NCBI RefSeq assembly: GCF_001938945.1
Contig: NZ_MKIO01000029.1
Location: 186,001-250,000, forward strand
Reading direction: 5' to 3'
DNA from: Xaviernesmea rhizosphaerae
Lineage (GTDB): Bacteria > Pseudomonadota > Alphaproteobacteria > Rhizobiales > Rhizobiaceae
DNA: 64,000 bases
The notes under the pieces were generated by a model, which saw only the letters and a list, made by a program, of their open reading frames with translations, did not search any database and had not been told where the DNA came from. Shown here piece by piece: positions 56,319-64,000 of the stretch. A program made the position numbers and the translations under genes. How positions within the stretch are numbered: the first letter of the stretch is position 1; every line of letters starts with the position of its first letter.

Positions 56319-57107
56319 GTGACCACCCAGCTGCAGGATATTCTGCCGGCCTATGAGGCCGTTGCGCTGATTGCCAACAGCGAGAGCGTCGTGATCGATG
56401 AGATCGTCGCCGCCCTGCCGGAGCAAACACTCTATGTGTTCTTCACCGGCTGCGCCAAGGTGCTGAAGGGCCCCTTCCCCCGGGATGCGATTCTCTGTCA
56501 CCGGCTTGTCGCGGGCGGAACACGCTTCCTCAAGTCTCAGAAGCATTTCGACAGAGCCTATGCCTTCTTCCCCGATGGCTTGAAGGCGGAAGTCGGCATG
56601 ATTGCCGATCGTGGACTAGCCGCGGGCGAACCGCCACCGGCAGCGGCACGCGAAAGCACGCTGACGCCGCAAACCATCGACTTTGATCACAGCTTCGGCC
56701 GCTTCTATCCCGAAGGACGCATGCCGACCACCGGCTTCGCGCTGGCGCTCTGGCTGATCGAGGCGATGCCGCAGGCGCGGATCCATCTGTGCGGCTTCAC
56801 CGGCGTGGCCGGCCTGCAGTTCAACATGTATGCCGAGCATGACTGGACCTTCGAGCAGACCGTGCTCAGCCTGTTCGAGCAGTCCGGCCGCCTGACGCGC
56901 TTGGCCCAGGGCGGCGGCCTCTCCACCGACGCCTTTGCCCGCATCCATGCACGCTTCCCCGAATTCGGCGAGGCACGCGTGGCGCTGACGGCAGCCCAGG
57001 CACTCGCCAATCGCTTCACCGGCATGGAGCGGCAGATGGCCAAGCTTTGGGCGATGACGAAGATGCGGCGCCAGATTCGCGCCTTCTTCAAACGGCTCTT
57101 CAAATAG
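56319..57107 (+). CDS. Uncharacterised protein, possibly glycosyltransferase-like
   Basis: Protein of 262 residues read from a GTG start with AAAGGAG eight bases upstream. I do not recognise it with certainty. Features: N-terminal AVALIANSESVVIDEIVAAL resembling the nucleotide-site loop of sialyltransferase-like folds (usually VGNGPS), FFTGCAKVLKGPFPRDAILC, MPTTGFALALWLIEAMPQAR, HLCGFTGVAG and AEHDWTFEQTVL. The last two resemble motifs seen in GT29-like or capsule-related proteins; this is weak inference. The C terminus is basic (MRRQIRAFFKRLFK). It is convergent with the glycosyltransferase gene at 57222, and surface polysaccharide work would fit both. Confidence 0.6.
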   Translation: MTTQLQDILPAYEAVALIANSESVVIDEIVAALPEQTLYVFFTGCAKVLKGPFPRDAILCHRLVAGGTRFLKSQKHFDRAYAFFPDGLKAEVGMIADRGLAAGEPPPAAARESTLTPQTIDFDHSFGRFYPEGRMPTTGFALALWLIEAMPQARIHLCGFTGVAGLQFNMYAEHDWTFEQTVLSLFEQSGRLTRLAQGGGLSTDAFARIHARFPEFGEARVALTAAQALANRFTGMERQMAKLWAMTKMRRQIRAFFKRLFK

Positions 57108-57130
57108 AGGTACGAAAGCGGCGCCGGACA

Positions 57131-57164
57131 AAAACAAACGGCGCGCCATTCGACGCGCCGTTTC
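57131..57164 (-). terminator. Terminator between the convergent genes at 56319 and 57222
   Basis: AAACGGCGCG, 8-nt loop, CGCGCCGTTT; on the minus strand followed by GTTTTTG, so it mainly serves the glycosyltransferase transcript but can act on both. Confidence 0.75.
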
Positions 57165-57221
57165 GAAAAGATCCAGAGGCAGCCTGTCGCGCCGTGGGTC
57201 GCGCCAGCGGCGCGGCGGCGG

Positions 57222-57908
57222 TCAGGCGCGCTGCGTCACCGCCAGCACGCGATCGCGCGCGGCAAACCATTCCTCGGCGTAATCATCGTTCTTGTACTCG
57301 TCGAAATAGGGGCCGCCATCGGTGAAGTGCACGAGATCGGCGTCCTCGTTGTAATCATATTCGTTGACGAGCCAGTTCCAGCTCTGCGGCAGCGCGCCGA
57401 TCAGCTCCTCGCTCTCGAGCCATTTGAACTGGTGCAACTGGAGGCCCGTGGCGCTGTTGACATAGTCGGGCGTCAACGCCGTGCACTTGGCATTGTTGAA
57501 CAGGATCACGCTCGACCAGTTCTTCTTTTCATATTTGGTCTGCGTCTGCCCGAGGAATTTGGTATCGACCTTCGGCACGTAATCATGCTTCACGCACATG
57601 GCGGCATAGCGGTCGTCGCGCAGTTCCCAGAGCTTGGCGATGTCGGTGCGCATCAGCATGTCGCAATCGGCAAACAGGCTCCAGCCCTCGAAATTGCTGA
57701 GATAGGGCGTGAGGAAGCGCGAGAAGGAGAATTCCGTCGTCTGCAGCGGGTTACGCTCGCGGGTGAAGATGCCGGCAACCGTGTCGAGCGCAATCGGGCA
57801 GAACAGGACGGGAATGGAGCTCTTCTCCAGGATACTCTGGCAGAAGGTGTGATAGGCGACCACTTCCTTGCTGTCGAAGCCGATGAAAATACGCGCAATG
57901 TCAGTCAT
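57222..57908 (-). CDS. Glycosyltransferase (GT-A fold, family 8-like)
   Basis: Protein of 228 residues. The N terminus ARIFIGFDSKEVVAYHTFCQ is typical of this rhizobial group. The metal-binding DxD is in WSLFADCDMLMRTDIAKL, and VDTKFLGQTQTKYEKKNWSS and LPQSWNWLVNEYDY follow with a conserved His in DLVHFTDGGPYFDEY. Expected to transfer a sugar from a nucleotide donor in the cytoplasm; donor and acceptor are unknown. No membrane anchor. Confidence 0.85.
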   Translation of the reverse strand: MTDIARIFIGFDSKEVVAYHTFCQSILEKSSIPVLFCPIALDTVAGIFTRERNPLQTTEFSFSRFLTPYLSNFEGWSLFADCDMLMRTDIAKLWELRDDRYAAMCVKHDYVPKVDTKFLGQTQTKYEKKNWSSVILFNNAKCTALTPDYVNSATGLQLHQFKWLESEELIGALPQSWNWLVNEYDYNEDADLVHFTDGGPYFDEYKNDDYAEEWFAARDRVLAVTQRA

Positions 57909-58348
57909 GTCTTCTCCACCTGTCTCCTGCAGCCGCGCTTTCGCTCAGCGCTCTGCAATCGTCCTGGAGCGGGATCGGCCAAGCTGTGCCGCCTGCAATC
58001 GCGCTCCATACAATTGATCGAGCGCGTCGGGCAAAGGCCGCGCGAGCACGCTCTGTCTGTTTGCTTTTGGCACCGATCCATCGAATGGTCCCATTCTCCT
58101 CAGCCTTTTCGCGGCGAGCGACATCCAGCGCCACTCTGTCGAGAAAACGACGGAGAAGGATGCATAGGCAGGCACAAGACGAGCTTTTAGAGAATCGGAC
58201 TGAAGCTAGCGCATCATTCCGGTGCTCCAGATTGCTGTTTTCGCATCGGATTTATCGGAAATCGGCTCTCACCTTTCGGCCCGATGCTCCAATCGTCACG
58301 TCATTGGTCGATCCATGCGCCATGAGATCTACGACAGTGGGGCAAGAC
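57909..58348. other. Intergenic region upstream of the glycosyltransferase gene
   Basis: 440 bp with no convincing gene. It holds a degenerate RIME-like element at 58189-58290 and presumably the promoter of the glycosyltransferase gene near 57909-58000. Confidence 0.4.
58189..58290. repeat. Degenerate RIME-like palindromic element
   Basis: AGAGAATCGGACTGAAGC at the left, GCATCGGATTTATCGGAAAT in the middle and TTTCGGCCCGATGCTCC at the right; several substitutions relative to the copies at 15314 and 20789. Confidence 0.7.
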
Positions 58349-59113
58349 TTACCAGCGCAAACGCATATTGGCGGAGAGGCTGGGCTGCGGCTGTTGCTGG
58401 AGATCGTCGAGGCTGGCCCGCAGCGTCAGCCGGCCGAGACGCTGCTCGACGCCGAGGCTCTGCTCCAGGTCGAATTTCAGACCGTCCATCCGGCTGCGGG
58501 CAACCAGCGCCGTGCCGCTTTTGACCTCCAGGAGCCGCGCCGTCTGCTGCAGCAGCACCGTCTGGCACCGGCCGGAATAAAGATGGCAATCGAGGGTCAA
58601 TTCGCGCTCCAGCGTCAGATCGGTCTTTGTCGAGAGAACAATGGTGCGCCGGCGGCCAATATCGCCGTGAAAGGCGCCTCTGCGGGTTTCGAGCCGGGCC
58701 GAGGCATGGCGGGACAGGCCGCTGCCACTGGTGCCGGAGAAACTTCCCCAGACCGCAATCGGCGCCTCGCCACTGAGAATGCGGCCGGACCGGTTGGTGG
58801 AGACGGCTAGATCGGTTCCCGCCGTCGCCGCGCCGAAATCATCGAGCTTGACGCCCATGCGCAAGCGATAGCTGCGCTCCGCCGTGCGTTCCGGAGACCA
58901 GATCAGCCGGCTGCGATCCTCTGCGTGAACCGGTGCTGCAGCAAGGAGCAACGGCAATGCCGCCGCCAGAAGCAGGCCACCGCCGGCAAGGCGTCTGGTG
59001 CGGCCCGGCACGGCAGATCGGGTTTTGAAGAGGGCCGGGCGCGCAAATATCGGGTCGAAGCGCTGGCATGGAAACCGGACTGCCGGTGGTCCGGCATGGG
59101 AGATTGGCGTCAT
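58349..59113 (-). CDS. Uncharacterised exported protein, possible beta-barrel
   Basis: Protein of 254 residues, family not recognised. A signal peptide is visible at about residues 31-64 (RTRRLAGGGLLLAAALPLLL then AAAPVHA followed by ED). The mature part shows alternating short beta-strand-like segments with many Arg and Thr (LIWSPERTAERSYRLRMGVK, RRRTIVLSTKTDLTLERELT). It contains two Cys (LDCHLYSGRC) that could form a disulfide. The C terminus LSANMRLRW ends in an aromatic residue, as outer-membrane barrels often do; this is inference. The start at 59113 is preceded by GGGGGCAACC. Confidence 0.65.
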   Translation of the reverse strand: MTPISHAGPPAVRFPCQRFDPIFARPALFKTRSAVPGRTRRLAGGGLLLAAALPLLLAAAPVHAEDRSRLIWSPERTAERSYRLRMGVKLDDFGAATAGTDLAVSTNRSGRILSGEAPIAVWGSFSGTSGSGLSRHASARLETRRGAFHGDIGRRRTIVLSTKTDLTLERELTLDCHLYSGRCQTVLLQQTARLLEVKSGTALVARSRMDGLKFDLEQSLGVEQRLGRLTLRASLDDLQQQPQPSLSANMRLRW

Positions 59114-59317
59114 GGGTTGCCCCCGTTCGTAGCCTCGCGCCCTCCCAGCGCATTTGGCTGCCGCTCCCCCATGTCTCCGGCGGCAACCCCTTCCCGCGGC
59201 GCACCCCGCCCCGGTCTGTGGACGATAGCAGCCGCCGCCGCTGCGTTGAGACACAAGATAACGGCCTGCGGACACGAAAACGTGTCCGGCCAGCGAAACG
59301 GGGTTTTGCCAGAAACG

Positions 59318-59345
59318 AGAAAAGCCCCGCATTGCTGCGGGGCCT
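59318..59345 (-). terminator. Rho-independent terminator after tufB
   Basis: Minus strand AAGGCCCCGCA, loop, TGCGGGGCTTTTCTC. Lies about 170 bp past the tufB stop. Confidence 0.75.
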
Positions 59346-59513
59346 TCCTGACGTTCTGATAGCGGTCAATGCGGGACGTCAAGCGTACCGTATCGTCGGC
59401 GTGATTACTCGACGATCGAGGCGACGATGCCGGCGCCGCGTGCCGATTGCGCTTGCGCGCCATCGGCACAGTTTTCACTTGCCGTCGGCAAGCTTACGGC
59501 ATCGTCGGCGTCA

Positions 59514-60689
<1,176 letters not shown>

Positions 60690-61267
60690 GGGTCTGTTTC
60701 CTAATGATCCATCAAAAAGGTCCGACCGGCCGGGCCGGTTTGGGTGAGGCGTTTAAGGGTTTCACTGCAATTGCGCAAGACTTAATTGCGCAGGGCCCTT
60801 GGGCCGTGGCTGCCCGGCGGCAACCGGTGCTAAGGCCTTGTGCCGCAAGGCAGAGGCGGATTTGCCCCAGTGCGGCCGAAGCCTGGCCTGTGGCCGGCAT
60901 CGAGCGTCAGCGATTCGCCTGCGCGGCGGCACGCAACGCCAGGCCCGCGCCGACCGCCTTGCCCGGCGGTCCGCGCGGAACCCTCCGAGACTGAAAAGGC
61001 GCGTGCGCTTCGACCCCATCCCGCGCCTCTTTGGCAGTGCTGTCTCCCAATTGCGGCAATCGTTCAAATGCGCGGGATTTTCGTACGCTTCTGCTTACCA
61101 GCTCCTTTTACGGCCCCTTTGAACCTGTCTCTTACTGTGCATCGCGAAGGGTCCGCCTCGTCCTCGCCGAGGGATCGCAAGGCAAGGCGCCGCGTCCTTT
61201 GATTGTGCCAGCCGCCAGGCTCCGAGAAACAAGACTGAAACCTGACAGGCCGAAGGAGACCAAGACC
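60690..61267. other. Upstream region of tufB and the KTSC gene
   Basis: About 580 bp between divergent tufB and the KTSC gene. No convincing gene. A possible tufB promoter is minus strand TTGCGC, 17 bp, TAAACG near 60748-60778; confidence is low. Confidence 0.35.
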
Positions 61268-61477
61268 ATGCAGAAGCTTCCCGTTCAGTCCCGCATCATC
61301 GACAGTGTCTATTTCTCGCCGGAGAACGGGCAATTGCAGATCCGCTTCCGCAATGGCGAGGAGCGGCGCTTCGAGGGGCTTGCCGAGTCCGATGCAACCG
61401 CGCTCTGCGCCGCCCCCTCGCCCGGCCACCATTATCTGGAGCATATCCGCAAGCGCTTTCGCCGGCTTGCCGCCTGA
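61268..61477 (+). CDS. KTSC-domain protein
   Basis: Protein of 69 residues that is almost entirely one KTSC domain. It begins MQKLPVQSRIIDSVYFSPEN, has LQIRFRNGEERRFEGLAESD in the middle and ends HHYLEHIRKRFRRLAA. KTSC domains are named for a conserved Lys-Thr-Ser-Cys motif and are thought to bind nucleic acid; in this copy the motif is not conserved as K-T-S-C (VQSR...LCAAP). AAGGAG lies 10 bases upstream. Confidence 0.8.
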   Translation: MQKLPVQSRIIDSVYFSPENGQLQIRFRNGEERRFEGLAESDATALCAAPSPGHHYLEHIRKRFRRLAA

Positions 61478-61698
61478 ACGGCCGCAAACCGATGTCGCAA
61501 TCGCCGGGCGGTGGCGCCCGGTATGCGAATCAAGAGACTGCGTTCGATGACGATTCTGCCGGGAAAAGGACGGTGGGGAATAAAGGTCGGCGGCCAGCGG
61601 ATGGCCGCGCAGCCAACGTGACCCGACTGTCGACCGCACACAGGCCATCACTGACCGAAGTGACGAGAGGCAACGCAGATAGCACTTGATCGAGAAGA

Positions 61699-61772
61699 TG
61701 GAGCGGGTAGCGGGAATCGAACCCGCGTATTCAGCTTGGAAGGCTGCTGCTCTACCATTGAGCTATACCCGC
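61699..61772 (-). tRNA. tRNA-Gly (anticodon TCC)
   Basis: 74 nt with encoded CCA. Acceptor GCGGGTA/TACCCGC, anticodon loop CTTCCAA, T-loop TTCGATT. 25 bp after tRNA-Tyr and probably co-transcribed with it. Confidence 0.97.
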
Positions 61773-61797
61773 GGGGGCGGCGTCGATCCTGTCAGAA

Positions 61798-61882
61798 TGG
61801 TGGAGGGAGTTGGATTTGAACCAACGTAGGCTGAGCCAACGGATTTACAGTCCGTCCCCTTTAACCACTCGGGCATCCCTCC
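61798..61882 (-). tRNA. tRNA-Tyr (anticodon GTA)
   Basis: 85 nt with encoded CCA. Acceptor GGAGGGA/TCCCTCC, anticodon stem ACGGA/TCCGT with loop CTGTAAA, class-II variable arm, T-loop TTCAAAT. Confidence 0.97.
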
Positions 61883-61969
61883 ATTATTCTGTCGGGATCG
61901 TCTACCGATTTCGGACCCAAGTCGTTGCCGCTGCTTGTTGAAGCGGGCTTCGCTCGTTCCGTGGGGCGC

Positions 61970-61998
61970 TATATGACGGGCGGAACCCGCACTGTCAA
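61970..61998 (-). promoter_or_regulatory. Promoter of tRNA-Tyr/tRNA-Gly
   Basis: Minus strand TTGACA, exactly 17 bp, CATATA, about 88 bp upstream of tRNA-Tyr; close to the sigma-70 consensus. Confidence 0.75.
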
Positions 61999-62139
61999 CA
62001 CGGCTTTTCAAGTTTTTTCCGGGAAAGGGCCATTGCCGGCACCGGCATGTTTGGCCTGTGGAAAACCCTGGCACGGTCGCTTCGCACAAGGTTTTAGAAA
62101 ACGGTTCCAGCGGCGAGACCGGCGGTTTATAAGTCGGCC

Positions 62140-63018
62140 ATGAGCAAAGACAGAAACGGCGACAAGAGCGCCAAGGACACCCATTACGCCACGCTGCGCC
62201 GCGCCCATCGGGATGCCAAGCGCGAACGCGGCGAGATCCCCACCCCGCCGACGGAGGCCCGCCGGCGCAAGGCCCAGGCCGACTGGAAGGCGCCGCCGGT
62301 GCCGGCGGATACGGTGCAGCTCTACGGGCTGCACACCGTGCGCGCGGCGCTGGCCAATCCGGCCCGCGAGAAGATCCGGCTGATGGTGACGCAGAACGCG
62401 CTCGGCCGGCTGGAAATCGGCGATGCTGCGGCGCTGGGCATTCCCGTGGAAACCGTGGCGCCGGCCGCGCTCGACAAGCTGCTCGGCCCGGACGCGATCC
62501 ACCAGGGCGTTCTCCTGGAGGCGCGGCCCCTGCCCGTTCGCCGGCTCTCCGCCCTGAGCGAAAGCCCGCTGGTGCTCGTTCTCGATCAGGTCACCGATCC
62601 ACACAATGTCGGCGCGATCCTGCGCTCGGCGGTCGCCTTCAATGCGGGGGCCGTCATCACCACCATGCGCCACAGCCCCTCCGAATCGGGCGTGCTGGCC
62701 AAATCGGCCTCCGGCGCGCTGGAACTCATTCCGTATATCCAGGCCGGCAATCTGGCCGATGCGCTCGGCGAGCTGCATGAGATCGGCTTCCAGTCCTTCG
62801 GCCTTGATTCGGAAGGGCCGCTGGTGCTGGAAGAGACGCTGGCCGGCGACAAGGTCGCGCTGGTGCTGGGCGCCGAGGGCAAGGGCCTGCGGCAGAAGAC
62901 GCGCGAGACGGTGACCGCGCTGGCGCGGCTCGACATGCCGGGCGCGATCAAGTCGCTCAACGTCTCCAATGCCGCCGCGATTGCGCTCTATGCGGCCCGC
63001 CGTCACCTGCAGGGCTGA
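62140..63018 (+). CDS. rlmB: 23S rRNA (guanosine-2'-O)-methyltransferase RlmB (SpoU family)
   Basis: Protein of 292 residues. A basic, probably disordered N-terminal extension (residues 1-50) precedes the RNA-binding substrate domain (QLYGLHTVRAALANPAREKI). The trefoil-knot SPOUT domain has motif 1 LVLDQVTDPHNVGAILRSA, motif 2 LVLGAEGKGLRQKTRETV and motif 3 SLNVSNAAAIALYAAR. E. coli RlmB methylates G2251. Stands alone and ends before a strong terminator. Confidence 0.95.
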   Translation: MSKDRNGDKSAKDTHYATLRRAHRDAKRERGEIPTPPTEARRRKAQADWKAPPVPADTVQLYGLHTVRAALANPAREKIRLMVTQNALGRLEIGDAAALGIPVETVAPAALDKLLGPDAIHQGVLLEARPLPVRRLSALSESPLVLVLDQVTDPHNVGAILRSAVAFNAGAVITTMRHSPSESGVLAKSASGALELIPYIQAGNLADALGELHEIGFQSFGLDSEGPLVLEETLAGDKVALVLGAEGKGLRQKTRETVTALARLDMPGAIKSLNVSNAAAIALYAARRHLQG

Positions 63019-63052
63019 GGCACCGGCCCTCGGATCAATATGCTTTGAATGA

Positions 63053-63091
63053 TAAACGCCCCGGGGTCCAAACGGACTCCGGGGCGTTTTC
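63053..63091 (+). terminator. Rho-independent terminator of rlmB (bidirectional)
   Basis: AAACGCCCCGG, 14-nt loop with partial pairing, CCGGGGCGTTTT; lies between convergent rlmB and azoR. Confidence 0.85.
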
Positions 63092-63138
63092 ATTGTCGGG
63101 CATCCGGCGCAGGCCGTGCCTGAAAGATCAACGTGGGA

Positions 63139-63720
63139 TCAGGCGGCCTGACGCAGGCTTTCGCGGCTGGCGATGTCGGCGAGTGCGGCATCGACGGCAG
63201 CGGCCTTGGCTTCCGCGCCCATGGCGAGGCCTTCAGCGCGCACGATCTCGATATCGGTCACGCCGATGAAGTTCAGTACGCTCTGCAGGAAGGGCTCCTG
63301 ATGGTCGAGCGAAGCGGCCGGCGCGCCCTCGCTGTAAACGCCGCCACGGGCCGAGGCGATGATGACCTTGCGGCCGCCGGCCAGGCCTTCGGGGCCGGTC
63401 TCGGTGTAGCGGAAGGTCTTGCCGGCGACGAGCAGGCGATCGATCCAGGCCTTGAGCTGGGTCGGGATGGTGAAATTATACATCGGCGCACCGACGACGA
63501 CGACATCGGCCGCCAGGAATTCGGCCAGAACGTCGCGGCCTGCGGGGGCTGCGCCGAGGTCGGCGCCGGTCAGATGGCCCACCGGCTCGGCGACCAGATC
63601 ATGGGTAACAACGGTAGCTTCGGGATGCTCGGCGCGCAGGCGCTCGATCACCGCGGCCGTCAGGCGCCGCGAAACGGAATGCTCGCCGAGAATGCCGGAA
63701 TCGATGTGAAGAATGTTCAT
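63139..63720 (-). CDS. azoR: FMN-dependent NADH-azoreductase
   Basis: Protein of 193 residues of the AzoR/AcpD flavodoxin-like family. The FMN phosphate loop is in LHIDSGILGEHSVSRRL, the isoalloxazine contacts in APMYNFTIPTQLKAWIDRLL, and SARGGVYSEG is also present. Uses NADH to reduce quinones and azo compounds. Transcribed divergently from a LysR regulator 147 bp away, which probably controls it. Confidence 0.95.
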   Translation of the reverse strand: MNILHIDSGILGEHSVSRRLTAAVIERLRAEHPEATVVTHDLVAEPVGHLTGADLGAAPAGRDVLAEFLAADVVVVGAPMYNFTIPTQLKAWIDRLLVAGKTFRYTETGPEGLAGGRKVIIASARGGVYSEGAPAASLDHQEPFLQSVLNFIGVTDIEIVRAEGLAMGAEAKAAAVDAALADIASRESLRQAA

Positions 63721-63867
63721 GTCGCACCTTTGTCGATCAGGGGTTCGAAGGACCAAGTCCTTTCCGCCAAAGATATGCGCGGGAAACGATGGCGCGATAA
63801 GCCCAGGGAATATTGACGCATCGTTTCCAAAAGGAAACACTGCCGCCGGTTCAACGGGAGGCGCGCG

Positions 63868-64000
63868 GTGAAGGATCTCAACGACATCACCTATTTCGTG
63901 GCGGTGGTGCGCCATCGTGGCTTCTCGACGGCAGCCCGCGCGCTGGGCGTGCCGAAATCGCTCTTGAGCAAGCATGTCGCCAATCTGGAGCGGGAGCTGG
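63868..64000 (+). CDS. LysR-family transcriptional regulator (5' part only)
   Basis: Starts at GTG with GGGAG upstream and runs off the window. The visible 44 residues are the winged helix-turn-helix of a LysR protein (LNDITYFVAVVRHRGFSTAA, RALGVPKSLLSKHVANLERE). Divergent from azoR, the usual arrangement for a LysR regulator and its target. Confidence 0.92.
   Translation, partial: MKDLNDITYFVAVVRHRGFSTAARALGVPKSLLSKHVANLEREL

Noticed and set aside
59404..59438. Start of a third tuf gene
   Set aside because: Only about 34 bp of the tuf 3' end are present; there is no further coding similarity.

Overview
The window is a core chromosomal segment of an alphaproteobacterium, most likely a member of the Rhizobiaceae (Rhizobium/Agrobacterium/Ensifer/Shinella group). 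The evidence is the high G+C content, the run rplQ - Do-like protease - rarA facing crcB - rluC - HAD - ATP12, a short adenylate kinase, two tuf genes, and several copies of a rhizobial-type palindromic intergenic element. No genus can be fixed by reading alone.

Layout. (i) 1-20 kb is mixed housekeeping and accessory DNA: a DUF1624 membrane protein, a MerR regulator, mgtE, a peptide-deformylase-like protein lacking two metal ligands, three tandem tRNA-Leu(GAG) genes on a 418-bp direct repeat, lipB, a DMT exporter and an XRE regulator. The glutathione-dependent formaldehyde pathway (frmA and fghA) follows, with four accessory loci between its two genes (elaA, brnTA, a YaiI-family gene and a DUF1345 gene). 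Then come crcB, rluC, a HAD phosphatase and an ATP12 chaperone, a SugE/Gdx-type exporter behind what reads as a guanidine-II (mini-ykkC) riboswitch, and rarA and degQ. (ii) 20.1-20.9 kb is a small two-gene module on the plus strand, possibly a toxin/immunity relic, whose first gene carries an in-frame TGA. (iii) 21-55.7 kb is the translation/transcription supercluster, all on the minus strand. In transcription order it is secE-nusG-rplK-rplA-rplJ-rplL-rpoB-rpoC, then an interrupted RTX gene and a divergent small gene, then rpsL-rpsG-fusA-tufA-rpsJ, the S10 genes, the spc genes, secY-adk, rpsM, rpsK, rpoA and rplQ. Intrinsic-terminator-like hairpins separate many of these blocks. (iv) 55.9-64 kb carries tRNA-Trp, three accessory genes, a second tuf, a KTSC gene, tRNA-Gly and tRNA-Tyr, rlmB, an azoreductase and the start of a divergent LysR gene.

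The accessory loci show an unusual amount of small-scale damage: a 74-bp tandem duplication in elaA, a one-base insertion in brnT with intact brnA, and single in-frame TGA codons in the 20.1-kb gene and in the RTX gene. Each could be real decay, reversible switching or a sequence error, and each can be tested with reads. The best candidates for further biology are the guanidine-II riboswitch/exporter unit, the tRNA-Leu triplication in which each copy has its own promoter, the metal-ligand-altered deformylase-like protein, and the 20.1-20.9-kb two-gene module whose second product ends in sequence encoded by an intergenic repeat. I found no CRISPR array, insertion sequence, prophage or rRNA gene.
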